A stretch of DNA of 64,000 nt, from assembly GCA_026008535.1 (NCBI GenBank), contig BRKX01000006.1, forward strand, positions 6,222,501 to 6,286,500, given 5' to 3'. The notes beneath the pieces were generated by a model. The model saw only the letters and a list, made by a program, of their open reading frames with translations, had not been told where the DNA came from and did no database searches. Below, one piece after another: positions 23,571 to 35,656 of this stretch. A program made the position numbers and the translations under genes. Within the stretch, counting starts at the first letter, position 1. Each line of letters opens with the position of its first letter. Source of the DNA: Perilla frutescens. Lineage: Eukaryota > Streptophyta > Magnoliopsida > Lamiales > Lamiaceae.

Positions 23571-24938
23571 GGGTTAATTGTCTTAAAATACATCAATTTT
23601 GGGATGTTTTTTCACATGTTTTAAAAAACGTAGTTTTAATAACAGGAACTTAGCCCTCATTTGATTTTTCACATGATTTTCAAATTTCAGCCAATTGAAT
23701 TTGATGTAGCAGCTAGAGATTTTCATGTGTATCTCTAATTGGACACCAAATTATCTTAAAATACACAAATTTTGAATTGATTTTGGTTTTCACATGATTT
23801 GAAACAAGACCAAATTTAGTGTTTTTTTTGTGTAATGTGGCAAATTCATAAATTATTACCATAGAGTTATTATAACAGATGTTGTGTTTTATTAGGGGGT
23901 GAGTCGATATAATATACCGAAAATTTTATCGTACCGTTACCGTACCAAAAAATTTGATATCGAAAAAAGTCTTACCGTTATCATACTGAGACTTTCGGTA
24001 TACTGTAATACGATATAACAAATTTTCAGTATGTCACATAATGAATATTGATACCGTCCTGATATTTCGGTATACCGTATCGTATCGATATATCCAGGGG
24101 CGGATGGAAGGAGGGTCTAGGGGGCACTTGCCCCCCCTCCCTCCAACAATTTTTTTTAAATAGGGTTATTTAGCTAAATTTTAATTTTGCCCCCCTAATT
24201 TTTTTTTATTTAAAGTTTTTTATTGTTAGGCTTGATATATTTTTAAAAAATATATGATGTTAGTTTATATATAATTGAGTTTGGGAAATTAGGCTTCACT
24301 CAAATATATAAATAAATATTGAAATAAAATTAAATACACACAAATCAAAATAAATTAAATAAATTCTCTCAATTCAAAAAAAATTAAACAAATTAGGGTT
24401 GAATTAGTAATTCGACTTTTATGAATTAGATTACATATTTATTAAATAGATATCAACTTTAATTTAATAATGAATCATGATTCAATTTCATTATTTATTT
24501 GAAATTATTGATCTATGTTATTCACGCAATTTATTTTATAAATTATATATTATGAAGTTATCATTTTATTAATTCACCACCTGAATTATAATTTCTATCT
24601 CAAATGATTAGTACGAATGAATTATTATTCCAAATTTATTGTTGACCATAATCAATTAAATTTCAATTAATGAATTAGTTTATATTAGAAAATAATTCAA
24701 TTCAAATTTTATTTATTATGTTATTATTTTCAGTTATTTATTTTAATGAAAAACATTTTTTTCGATTTAATTTGGGGAAGGGAAAGAAAGACGAAGATGT
24801 AAACTAATCCTAAAATGACATTGTTTTAATAGAAAAATAATGAACAAATGAAAATGATGCAATTTCACAAACACTGCTATGGCAAAAAGTAACTTAATGC
24901 ATAATTATTCACAATCCTCTCATTTTTAATGTTCTTTC

Positions 24939-25506
24939 TGTTGGGCATTCCTAACCTATTTGTTTGGCCCATTTGCTGAAGGCCCACCTCTCTTTAACAC
25001 TTGCTTTGACCTGCCGCCCATTACTGTTCCCGATTGTCTCTTCGGCTATCTAGAGGCTTTTATTAATGGAGCGGTTCATTCACTGTTCAATCATCACTTC
25101 ACTCGATCTCTCTCTCTCTCACTACTCTCTGAGTGTTCTTTCTCTCTATTTCTTACGATCCCTTGAATCAAGCTTTTGTGCTCCTATTGACCCTGCTTAC
25201 GGTCTCGATTCGTCTGGATTCCATACTTGGTCTCCTCATGCGAGTAGCCTGGGATAGCTAGGGTTCAGTCTTGGGCTCGCCGAAAGTCTGAGCTTTTTCG
25301 AGAGGTTCTTGTGTGTGTGTGGTCTGCCGTTCTTTACCTTTTCTGGTCTCGGTGTGCATTTGACCGCTGTGTCGAGTGAGCTTTGGGTTCAAGGAACCCT
25401 AAGCCTTTCCATCTTCTCCGGCAAACGCTCTATCCCTTGAGGGACGCACGGACCGACTGCCGGCAATGGGAACCAAGCGATGTAATCTATCCCTTGATAC
25501 CCTACA
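24939..25506 (+). repeat. 5' LTR of the copia element
   Basis: Starts tgttgggcattc, ends gataccctaca. Contains a CT-rich tract near 25110 and the promoter region of the element. Compared with the 3' LTR it has 13 extra bases after position 12. Confidence 0.95.
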
Positions 25507-25507
25507 G

Positions 25508-25520
25508 TGGTATCAGAGCC
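25508..25520 (+). other. Primer-binding site (tRNA-iMet)
   Basis: tggtatcagagcc, complementary to the 3' end of initiator methionine tRNA, one base after the 5' LTR. Standard for plant copia elements. Confidence 0.95.
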
Positions 25521-26078
25521 ACGGAGGAAGCTCACCGGAGGCACCCTCCATCACCCTTCAGATTACCGTCTGACCGTCTGTGTATTTTATCGGTTGGTAA
25601 ATCGAGAATCCCAACCGCGGGGATTCTCGCTCTAGTATTTTACTCTAAACCCTAGATTTGTTAGGGTTTTGGTGCTACTTGCTTGGATCTGTGTGATTCT
25701 TATCTTATTATCTAAGATCTGTGTGATCCTCACTCGATTCTCTGTGATTCGCTCATTTGCCCTAATTTCTATCTCTGTGATTCTGTTGAAATTGTGGGTC
25801 CGAATATTTGTGATTTTAGGTATCTTGGTCCTGGCTCTGTGCTAGGCTCATTGCTTCCGCTTTAATCACTCTTGGTTCTGGTTTTTGCTGTGTGTTTAGT
25901 ATTTCTCACTTCTCACACACAAAGGACCCAAGTGATCCTTGTACGGTAGGTAAACCTGCTTGTAATCCGAGCTCTCCTTGGCATTCATCACTGCCTGTGA
26001 GTGTGCATTGATTTTATTTTCTCCCCTGTTCTATTTCTTGGTTTTCTCTGTCTGTCTGTGCCTTTCTTTGTGATTGCC

Positions 26079-26862
26079 ATAGGTTCTGCATATCACACTG
26101 CTCTTTTTGATGGTAAAAGTGACTTTAAGATTTGGAAAACTAAAATGGAATGCATTCTTATAAAAGAGAAAGTATATAATGTTGTCTTGCTTGGTTGTGA
26201 CAAAACTAAAACTGATGAGAAAATGCTTGAGATGAATGCTAGTGCAAGGTCTTCAATTCTGTTGAGTCTGCATGATTCTGTGATGAGGCAGGTAGTTTGT
26301 ATTACTTGTGCTAAAGAATTATGGGCTAAATTGAATGAATTGTACCCCCAAACATCTTTTCAGTCCCTGTCATTTTTGTAAGAAAAGTTTTTCAAATTCA
26401 AGCTTGATATGTCTAAAGATATTGATGCTAATCTAGACGATTTTAATAAACTAATTCAGGCCATGAAATTGGGAGGTGATGATACCATTGAAAAATACTC
26501 TGCTACTGTGCTCTTGAATGCTATACCTGATAAATTCAATGATGTTAAATCTGCCATTAGATATGGCAGAAATGTTGTTACTTATGATATTCTAGCCAAT
26601 GGCCTTAAATCTAAATAACTTGACATGAAACATGGGTCTAGCAGCAGTAGCAAGAGTTTTGGAGAAATTATGCATGTTAGGGAAAGAACAACTGAAAGAT
26701 CTAAGCCTAACTATGCCTCTGATAAGAAAAAGCCTAGATCAAAGTCCATGAATGGTAACAGAAAGTGTTATAATTGCAATGAATCCGATCATTATGCAAA
26801 CAAATGTGATAAACCTAAGAAAATCAAGAAAAATGGTGAAAATTCCGTGAAAATCATGCTAA
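26079..26862 (+). pseudogene. Copia gag remnant
   Basis: Reads from about ALFDGKSDFKIWKTKMECIL through NLDDFNKLIQAMKLGG and LNAIPDKF to a CCHC zinc knuckle KCYNCNESDHYANKC (about 26763-26807), a nucleocapsid-type RNA-binding finger. In-frame stops TAA at 26379-26381 and 26616-26618 and a frameshift near 26850 (before ENHANLAVG) interrupt it. Gag would form the virus-like particle in the cytoplasm. Confidence 0.9.
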
Positions 26863-29800
26863 TTTGGCTGTTGGTTCTGAGAATTATGGTGATGTTCTTA
26901 TGGTCTCTGATTTATTTTCTGAGCCCTTTGTGAACTCTGTGTCTAATTCTCTGTCTGAATCTGAATGGCTAATTGATTCTGGATGTAATTTTCATATGTC
27001 ACCTTGTAAGAGCATGTTTTCTAATCTAAAAACTATTGAGAATAGCTCTATGTCTATGGAAAATGAAAAGACAATCCCTGTTGTTGGTATAGGTGAGATT
27101 TGTTTGAAATTTGACTCTGATTTCTCCCTTACACTGAAAAATGTGAGATATGTTCCTGATTTGAGATATAACTTGATCTCTGTTACATGTTTGGCTGATG
27201 ATGGTTTGCTTGCTAAGATTGAAAAAGATGGAATGAAATTTCTAAAGGGTTCTATGGTGGTGTTCAAAGAACCTAGGCAACATAATATGTATGTTTGCAA
27301 TGCTAGTCCTCTGAACTTGATTCCTTCTGTTGCTAATTCTGTGCAAGGTGATAAAACTATGTTATTTCATGCAAGATTAGGGCATATGAGTCAAAAAGGA
27401 TTAAAAATGCTGTATAAATCTGGTATTTTTGGTTATGATCACATTTTTGAGATGCCTTTCTGTGAAAATTGTGTAATGGGTAAACAACATAGGGTTCAAT
27501 TCCCTGTTTCTGGATCTAATAAATCTCATGCTAGTTCTGAAATCCTTGAATATTTGCATGCTGATGTATGGGGTCCTGCAAAAGAGTCCACTCATGGTGG
27601 AAATTGGTATTTTTTATTTATAATTGATGATTTTTCCAGAAAAGTTTGGGTGTTCTTAATGAAAAATAAATTTGATGTCTTTGATAAATTTTCTGTATGG
27701 AAACTTCAGATTGAAAACTAAACTGGAAAAAGGATTAAAACTTTGAGAACTGATAATGGTCTTGAGTTTTCCAATGCTCAGATTGATGATCTTTGTGTGG
27801 AATTTGGTATTAGGAGACATAAAACTGTCCCCTATACTCTTCAGCAAAATGGCATTGCTGAGAGGATGAACAGAACTCTTCTTGAAAGATTTAGAAACAT
27901 GTTTGCTTCTTCTGGTTTATCAAAAAAGTTTTGGGGTGAAGCAGTTGCTACTGTTGCCTATTTGATAAATAGGTCCCCTTCTGTGCCTTTGCTTGGAAAA
28001 ATTCCTGAATCTGTGTTTGCAAATAAAGATGTTGATTTCTCAAATCTTAAAATCTTTGGTTGTGCTGCTTATATTCACCAAAAGCATGATAAACTGGATC
28101 CTAGATCTAGGAAATGTATTTTTCTTGGCTATCCAAAAGGGGTAAAAGGTTATAGGCTCTGGGATAAGAGTGTTCCTGGTTTAAAAACCTTAATTAACAG
28201 GGATGTGATTTTTAATGAAAATGATTTTCCTTGCTTGTCTTCCTCTGATTCTGTGCCTGTGACAGCTCCAAGTGAGGTGGAGCATTTACATATCTTAAGT
28301 GAATTTGATAAACATATATATGTGCCTGAACCTGTTATTATACATGAAAGTGATAATGTGGATCATCCTGAAGATGGCAAGGATCTCAGTGATCTTCAGG
28401 ATAATCAAATTAGAAACCCTGACAATTCTGAAGAAGGGAGAGATTCCAATGTTCTTCAGAATTATCAGCTCACTAGAGATAGAATAAAAAGGACTGTTAG
28501 GCAACCTCAAAGGTTCCTTGGGTTTGCTGACAGTAATCTATCTATGCATGCTTTTACTGTGTTTAACTACCTTGATGCATGTGAACCAATTTCTTATAAA
28601 GCTGCCTTGAATTCTAAAGAATCTGAAAAATGGATTGATGCTATGAAAAAAGAGATGAAGTCTTTGTATGATAACAAAACTTGGATTCTTGTTCCAAAAC
28701 CTGCTAAGTGCTTTGTTGTTCAATGTAAATGGCTTTATAAAATTAAGCATGAATCTGATTCTGTGAGATACAAGGCTAGATTGGTTGCAAAAGGTTTTAC
28801 TCAAAAAGAGGGGATTGATTTATAATGAAATATTTGTCCCTGTTGCGAAATTTACTACAGTGAGAATTATGTTGTCTCTTGTTGCTCATTTTGATTGGGA
28901 GTTGAAACAAATGGATGTTACAACTGCTTTCTTGCATGGTGACCTTGAAAATGATATCTTTATGAAACAATCTGAGGGCTTCTGTGTTAAAAACACACCC
29001 GAGCATGTATGCCTGTTAAAGAAATCATTATATGGTCTTAAGCAGTCTCCCAGACAATGGAACAAAAAGTTTGATACTTGCATGAAATCTTTGAAGTTCA
29101 AAAAGAGCAATTTTGATCACTGTCTGTATTTCAAAAATGATTTTGTCTCTGTGTTCCTTATGCTCTATGTTGATGATATGCTTCTTATTAGTCCTTGTTG
29201 TAAAACTATAAAGCAATGTTCAAAAGTGTCTATGTGAGAATTTTGACATGAAGGACTTGGGTGATGCTAAAAAAAATACTTGGTATGCATATTCAAAGAG
29301 ACAGACAGAATTTTTCACCTGTTTTGAATCAAAACTCATATGATGAGAAGGTTTTGAGTAAATTTTTCACTTGGTATGCTCATTTCTTGCCAAGTAAGGA
29401 TCAGTCTCCTAAGACTGATTTTGAAATCCATGATATGTCTAAAGTGCCTTATTCAAATGCCATTGGTTCTGTGATGTATCTCATGATCAGCACCAGGCCA
29501 GATATTGCCTATTCTGTTTCTTGCTTGAGCAGATACATGTCAAACCCTGGAATGCCACATTGGGAAGCCTTAAAGTGGCTTCTCAGATATTTGAAGTCTA
29601 CTTCAAACTATGACTTGACTTTTTCTAAGTCTTTTGATGAGGTGAAATTAGTGGGATATGTTGATTCCAACTATACAAATGATAGGGACAATAGGAAGTC
29701 TACCACTTTTTATGTATTCACTCTGTGTGGATCTTGCATCAGTTGGAAATCTCAGCTTCAACATATTGTGGCCCTCTCTACCACAGAGGTTGAATATGTT

Positions 29801-30113
29801 GAAGCTACTGAGGCTGTGAAAGAAGCCATTTGGTTGAATGGTTTGCTATCTGAAATTAGTTTTGCTAACTCTTCCCCTACTTTATTTTCAGATAGTTAGT
29901 CAGCAATTCAGTTGTGTAAAAACCCAGTGTTCCATGATAGAAGAAAAGACATAGATGTGAGGTTCCATTTCATTAGAGATGTGGTGGAAAAGGGTGAAAT
30001 ACAACTAGAGAAAATCCCCCACCGAATTCAACCCTACAGACATGGGGACTAAGTGCCTACCTGCAGACAAACTTGTTTCATGCCAGAGAATCCTAAACTA
30101 TGATCTTGGTTAA
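26863..30113 (+). pseudogene. Copia pol remnant (protease, integrase, reverse transcriptase, RNase H)
   Basis: Protease: WLIDSGCNFHMSP with catalytic DSG (about 26967). Integrase: FHARLGHMSQKGLKML and the zinc-binding ENCVMGK, then HADVWGP, FIIDDFSRKVWV, RTDNGLEFSN and QNGIAERMNRTLLE, covering the DDE core. Reverse transcriptase: KWLYKIKHES, RLVAKGFTQKEGID, QMDVTTAFLHGDLE and the YVDDMLLIS active site. RNase H: GYVDSNYTNDRDNRKSTTFY and VALSTTEVEYVEATEAVKEA. Lesions: TAA at 27719-27721; frameshifts near 28813, 29215, in the A-run at about 29268-29275 and near 30020; TAG at 29897-29899. The original stop is probably TAA at 30111-30113. Confidence 0.92.
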
Positions 30114-30310
30114 CTCTTTCCAATCTCTGCTCTCTGTGAATTTTGTTTATATTCTATGTACAGTTTGTTTTTTCTTTTCTTTTCTTTGGTTATCTGTTAA
30201 CCCTCCCTAATTGTGTGTTATATTTCTCTCCTATCTTTGTGACCTTGTACGGAGAAACAAAAGGCAATGATGAGTCATTCAAATATCTATTCGAAGATCA
30301 TTGCACATCA

Positions 30311-30330
30311 AAGGGCCAAAAGGTAGAGAA
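30311..30330 (+). other. Polypurine tract
   Basis: aagggccaaaaggtagagaa directly before the 3' LTR; the second-strand primer site. Confidence 0.8.
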
Positions 30331-30907
30331 TGTTGGGCATTCTTGGCCCATTTGCTGAAGGCCGACCTCTCTTTAATACTTGCTTTGACCCGCCGCCCAT
30401 TACAGTTCCCGATTGTCTCTTCGGCTATCTAGAGACTTCTATTAATGGAGTCGGGTCATTCACTGTTCAATCATCACTTCACTCGATCTCTCTCTCTCTC
30501 TCACTGCTCTCTGAGTGTTCTTTCTCTCTACTTCTTGCGATCCCTTGAATCAAGCTTCTGTGCTTGAGAGCTCTGTGCTCCTACTAACCCTGCTTACAGT
30601 CCCAGTTCGTCTGAATTTCATACTTGGTCTCCTCGTGCGAGTAGCCTGGGATAGCTAGGGTTCAGTCTTGGGCTCGTTGAAAGTCTGAGCTTTGCTGAGA
30701 GGTTCCTGTATGTGTGTGGTCTGTCGTTCTTCACCTTTTCGGGTATCGGTGTGCATTTGGTCGCTGTGTCGAGTGAGCTTTGGGTTCAAGGAACCCTGAG
30801 CCTTTCCAGCTTCTCCGGCTAACGCTCTGTCCCTTGAGGGATGCACGGACTCACTGCCGGTGACGAGAACCAAGCGGTGTAACCTCCGAGAGCCTTGATA
30901 CCCTACA
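30331..30907 (+). repeat. 3' LTR of the copia element
   Basis: Starts tgttgggcattcttgg, ends gataccctaca. Aligns along its full length with 24939-25506. Confidence 0.95.
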
Positions 30908-31041
30908 CTTTTTTAGTGGCACGAATAAATAGGAAATACGAACAGTTGTGTTTCACCCCCTCCCCCCCAAAATAAATTCTGAATCCACCACTAAATATAT
31001 TATATCGTATTGATATATCAATATGTCGTGCCATATCCAGT

Positions 31042-31605
31042 GTTTTTAAACCCGAACCGGTCCGACCGGTTTAACTGCGAATCGATCATATATCCGGTCC
31101 GGTTATATATGATTTCCAGGTTAAAAATGACCCATAGCGAACCCATCAAAAAATCGATCGAACCTCTTAAACCTGGTGGAAACCGGTCGAACCGATCAAA
31201 CCGGTCCATATTTAATTCTTTCATCGGTAAAGAGGATTCAAACCCACAATCTCCAAAAAATATATAATTTTTTATTAAGCACTTAACCAACTATGCTAAT
31301 ACATGTTTTTAATATTTTGATGTTCTATGTTTATTTTAATTTAATAATTACTATATTTTAAATTGTTTAACTTATGAAAAAAATATAGATAAACACTTTA
31401 TTTACTTAGTATTGATATAAATTAAGTGCATTTTTTAAACTTAATTTAATATATTTATCATGATACAAGTTTGTTTGTTTGTTTGTTCATTCCCTGCCAA
31501 AAATACTGAAAAAATCATTTCTCGAGGACCAACCAATTCTATATCCAAACTCGTATCTAGTGGCAAAATGATATTTTTATTTTTATTTGAATTTATTTGG
31601 ATAAA
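31042..31605. other. Repeat-rich intergenic segment with a tRNA-like relic
   Basis: Inverted 'aaccggtccgaccggtt'-type motifs at 31050-31210. On the minus strand about 31236-31310 resembles a tRNA-derived sequence: 'tagcatagttggttaagtgc' followed later by a B-box-like 'ggtttgaatcc'. No functional tRNA fold is apparent. The rest is AT-rich. Confidence 0.4.
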
Positions 31606-31615
31606 ACGATCTCAC

Positions 31616-31740
31616 ACACATAAAACTTTGGTTCGCTCGACGCTACATCCAGCCGCATTGCATACCGCGGCTGGATGTTTGCCACGTGGATTCTTATTTT
31701 TTTTTAATCAGATGATATCACTGTTTCATGGTTAATGTAA
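31616..31740. repeat. Left terminal inverted repeat region of the MULE
   Basis: Contains 'cgctacatccagccgcattg', a 10-bp local palindrome 'catccagccg ... cggctggatg', and 'gccacgtgga'. Aligns, with gaps, to the reverse complement of 46820-46935. Confidence 0.55.
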
Positions 31741-32381
31741 TGTAATGATTAATTTTCCCAAAAGTCAAAAGCGACTGGGATTTTCCGCGTTTCGAGGAAG
31801 TTTCAGATATCGACCGTCCATTATGTTGGCCGATACACGAGTTTTGTACATCGGCGGAAAATTGGGTACTGATACTGCCATTCCTTCCTTCATTTATGAT
31901 ATCGGCCGAAATTTACAGTTTGATTTATGACACTTTGTAGTCCCCAGAACCCTTCAACTACTGTTTTGGAAAGGGAGTGTGTAAATTTAAAATATCGAGG
32001 AGAGACTGTAATAAAATATAATAAAATAAAGGGTAGAGTGTTTTTGTTGGTTTATTTTATTGTTGTTGGGTTGTTAATAGTGGAAGCAGAAGTAGAGAAG
32101 CGGTCGGTCGGAGTAACTAAGTTAATCCCGCCGGCGAGTGGCGACGGTGGTGGCAACAGCGTCAACGTCGTCGTTCTTTGTGTGTAAGAATCCTCATCTT
32201 TTTCGCCCATTTCTTTTACACAAAAGAAGAAGAATGTTGTTTATAGTTTCTTGTCGTAAAAAATTGAGTTCTAACACATATCTATTCGACCCGGTGGTTA
32301 GTGTTTGAAGTAGGGATCTATTTTACTTCGAAGGTTGCGGTTGAAGGAACCCCATAAATCCAGTTGACGTCGGCTAAGGGT
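31741..32381 (+). other. Leader region of the DUF1985-Ulp1 gene
   Basis: No convincing coding exon. ORFs at 31745 and 31927 have no recognisable domain. GC rises near 32090-32165, which may be a non-coding first exon ending at 'gtgtgtaag'. Confidence 0.35.
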
Positions 32382-35300
32382 ATGGTGGAGCAGGGAAGGA
32401 TAAGGGGTAGCAGACAAGGTAGTGTGAATTCTATATCTCTCTCGTAAATTCTATGTTTTTCATTAAGGTAGATGGGTTATGGTTTGGTTAGATTTTTTTT
32501 GAAGGAATGGAAGTGGGTTTGTAAAAATAATGTTCATGTTTTAGATCTTTGCTACTCAACATAATTTTTTTTATTTTCTAAGCACATTTTTAATTTTGTG
32601 TTTGTGTTGTTAATGTAATGAACGTCTGATTATTAGCTTCTTTGTTTTTTCCAGCACTTAAATTTCTATTTTTGTTGGTGATGTGGTTACCATGTAGGCG
32701 CCTTCGTGTCCTTTAGATGCCATCTGGACTGGCTAGATCAAGTGAAGAAACTTTTAGGGGCTGAGAACATGCAGCGTTTGAAGAAGTCGTGCTTTGGACA
32801 TTTGTTTGATATTGCTGACATTCAGTTCCAAGGGAAACTTTATCATATTCTCGTGAGGAATCATCTAATTCTTTCGAAAGAAAATCGACTCTCCTTCAAT
32901 ATCAATGGGAGACTTCATGAGTTTGGTCCTGTTGAGTTTGCCCTCATGACTGGCCTCAAATTCAGCGGTTGGTACGAGCCCCCCAAGGCTTCGACCTTTC
33001 ACAGTTTGCTTTTCATGAACAGACGGGGCCTAAAGTTCATCGATATCTCCTTAGCCTTCCGGAGTGAGTGTTCAAAGACAGGAGGCAATTCTCTTTTAGC
33101 ATTGAAATTAGCTTTCTTGTTCGTGCTTTATGATGTGGTCTTGCCTCCTGATTGTAAAGAAAAGAAGCTGGAGATGCAGTACTTGCATATAGCTGATGAT
33201 CTGGAGAAGTTTGAAAATTATCCTTGGGGCCGAGTCTCTTACGAGTACCTATTGAAATCCACTCTTTCACATCGTCGGGTGATTGATAATATAATTAGAC
33301 AGCACAAAAGTATGGCCTACGATGTCTTTGGCTTTGTCCTGGCGCTGCAAACGTGGTCCTACAAATTCATGCTGGATCTAGGTCGAGATTGCGCGCATAT
33401 TGTCAAAACAAATCTTGGTCGGTTCCCTAGGATCCTCCGCTGGCGTGTTGATGAGTTCTATCACTACGAGCAATTGTTGGGATATTTCGCAACATAATAT
33501 ACTGAATGTTTGGTTAGTAAATATGTTTCTGTCATTAGTTAATAGTATGTGTTTGTTTATTTATAGTTTAATTGAAAATAGTTTACTTATCTGTGTTAAT
33601 TGTTTGTGCATTTGTAGGGTATCGTGAGTCCCTCGAAGGATGAGTGGCAATATCTACAAGGATTGGGGCTGCAGGAAAGGCATATGTCCCCGCCAAAATT
33701 GTTTGTGAACCCTCCCTTGAAGCGAAAAGCGGGCGAGGGTGATGTTGCCGGCGTTGCTGCGAAGAACAGAAGATTGGAACCAACTGTGATGAAAGATAGG
33801 CTTCGATCAGGCAGATTAAAGGACAAAGTTGTTCATGTTAACTCAACGGCGGAGTCCAAGAGCCTTCTAGTGAATGAAAAAGGCAATGAAAGCCATGTTG
33901 AAAAGATAGTTAGCAATGTAAGTTTGTTTTGAGATGGAGTTTCAGTTGAAGGAAATTAATTTGGACTGATAATTTTCACATTTTTACAGGTTATCCTCCA
34001 GGAAATTGATGGACAAATGAAAGCATTAGTACGTAAGTTAGATGTGATTGAGAGTTTGATTCGTCGATGTAAGTGTTGTTGGAATGTGTTTGCTAAGGCA
34101 GAGACAGGGGCTGTGAATGAAGAGGGAGGAGATGGTGTTGAGCTTGATAAAGGAGTTCCTAATAAAGTACCGGAAGATGAGAAGAAGGAAAGTGTTGAGG
34201 TTGGTGAGGTTGTAGACGAAAAGTGTGAAGACGATGGTTTGAGTATTGGGAAGAAGGATTTGGTGGATGATTTGATGAAACCTGCTGATGTGTCTCCAAA
34301 GACTAATAAAGGGTTAGGTCTTGGAGTTAGTTCACCACCACCAAGAGTATCCACGAGGTCGAGCAATCAGCTATCTCAAACTCCATTAAAATCAACCTAT
34401 CAACGCCAATTGATTGATGAAGAAGAACCTGATGAGCGAACAAGTTCGAAGCGCAAGTTAAGGAAAAATGCTGGGCCATCTTCTACAAAATCTGTGGCCC
34501 GTCAGTTGTTCACCCCAACAAACACAGTGTATGGTCCCTTGGAGGCAACTTATCATCATAAATTCACACTGCCGTTTCAGAAGTGGTATGACACTACCGT
34601 GAAGATTAAGCCGTGAGTTTCTATTTCCTTTTGGAGTAGTATTCATTTAGTTATTTAAATTTCTTGCCTTCTGTTTAGTGGCTTTTAATTCATACTCATA
34701 TATTGGCAGTGAGCCTGAGACACCTCTCCCCATCATAAGCAAGTCGAGGGTACCGATCTCATGGTTTCACGATTTGTTGACCAGAAGAGGTTGGCTAGCC
34801 GACGAAGTAAGTGAAGCTGACCTCCTTTTAGGTTGATGTATTAACAAATTTGTGACTGATTTTGAACTTATCTGTTCCATTTATAGCATATTGATGCTTT
34901 GACGAACTTGCTCTTATTAAAATACAAGAGGGCAAATGAAAGCTTCTTGAGCGGATGGGTTGTCTTAGATGTTTTGGGCAGGGTAAGCTTTATTTGACCT
35001 TCATGAAGAATGAATTTTTTTCCATCCTGTCATATGTATTCAAACGTGACAATTTCAGAGTATTTTATAGTGTATATATTTGTGGTTAAAGGGGGGGATG
35101 AAGTACATCAAACTTTGATGTCCCTGAACTTAATTTACAGGGTTTTTTGCTGAAAGGAGATTTTAATAATACATGTGACTCAATGATGCAATATGTGAAC
35201 GGGGTCTGGCCAAGAGAATATGGTTTGCCTTGGGTTGAGGTAAGACAAGTCATCGATGTGGCCAATGTAAATAAGAATCACTGGGTCTGCTATGCGATCT

Positions 35301-35656
35301 GTTTTGAGAGCCAAACCGTGACCATCTATGACTTTGCGCGTGGGAGTAATAATTGGGGAAGTATTGCCGGTCATTTTTTGCACATGGCTAGATACATTCC
35401 CTGGCTTTGTAGTCATGCTTGTATTTGGGAGCAGAAGAAGATGGGTGGTGAACTAAGAGACGCGTGGGAGATCATCTCTGCTCTCGACGCTCCACAGCAA
35501 GGGAATAACCACGAATGTGGTATCATGGCCGTCAAGTACATGGAGTGCTTGGCTTCCAACCAAGACATCAGCTCTGTGGATCCAGCGAGGTGTGGCATCT
35601 GGCGATGCAGCTATTGCGCCCAACTCTTTGAACTAGGCCGTGAATTTCCAGCATAA
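32382..35656 (+). pseudogene. MULE-borne DUF1985-Ulp1 (C48) protease gene, seven exons, one premature stop
   Basis: Predicted exons: 32382-32418, 32698-33512, 33618-33917, 33990-34612, 34710-34806, 34887-34982, 35141-35656; every splice is GT-AG and phase-compatible. Exon 2 encodes DUF1985 (GKLYHILVRNHLILSKENRL, EFALMTGLKFSGW, LALKLAFLFVLYDVVLPPD, DVFGFVLALQTWSYK). Exons 3-4 are a charged linker. The last exon is a Ulp1-type cysteine protease domain with His in NKNHWVCYAI, Asp in TVTIYDF and Gln/Cys in APQQGNNHECGIMAVKYME, the expected catalytic order. Ulp1 enzymes remove SUMO from proteins; MULE-borne versions have no proven substrate. The only defect I see is TAA at 33495-33497 in exon 2 after LLGYFAT. 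It may therefore be recently dead, or yield a DUF1985-only protein. Confidence 0.8.

Larger units (their letters stand above)
24939..30907 (+). mobile_element. Ty1-copia retrotransposon, complete but non-functional (5969 bp)
   Basis: Two LTRs (24939-25506 and 30331-30907), a tRNA-iMet primer site, gag and pol in the copia order PR-INT-RT-RH, a polypurine tract, and flanking 5-mers ctttc/ctttt (4 of 5). The LTRs differ by many substitutions, a 13-bp and a 14-bp indel, so the insertion is old. At least four in-frame stops and about five frameshifts break the proteins. Gag and Pol motifs look closest to the Tnt1/Tork type, an impression from motifs only. Confidence 0.95.
24096..30992. mobile_element. 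Middle layer of nest: aggggcggat-ended element
   Basis: Left end 'aggggcggatgg' with a G/C-rich subterminal stretch (gggggcacttgcccccc); right end, read inward, 'agtggtggattc' followed by a poly-G/poly-C stretch. The flanking 8-mers gatatatc-like and aatatatt agree at six positions, compatible with a hAT-type duplication. About 0.84 kb of it lies left of the copia element and 85 bp right of it. No coding remnant of its own is seen. Confidence 0.4.
23894..31041. mobile_element. Outer layer of nest: MITE with tatcg/cgata motifs, split by insertion
   Basis: Left part 23894-24095 begins 'agggggtgagtcgatata' and is filled with 'taccgttaccgtacc' and 'ggtataccgtat' text. The right part 30993-31041 continues the same style ('atatcgtattgatatatca') and ends 'gtgccatatccagtg'. 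Everything between is a later insertion. Terminal form is similar to hAT-like MITEs. The right boundary is approximate. Confidence 0.45.

Noticed and set aside
23465..23653. Ile-rich 62-codon ORF
   Set aside because: Translation of the (AAT)n microsatellite.
24960..25655. Three ORFs in the copia 5' LTR and leader
   Set aside because: They lie in LTR and primer-site sequence and include no known domain; the 3' LTR equivalent is disrupted.
31927..32187. 86-codon ORF upstream of the Ulp1 gene as a separate gene
   Set aside because: No domain, and it lies in a probable leader region.
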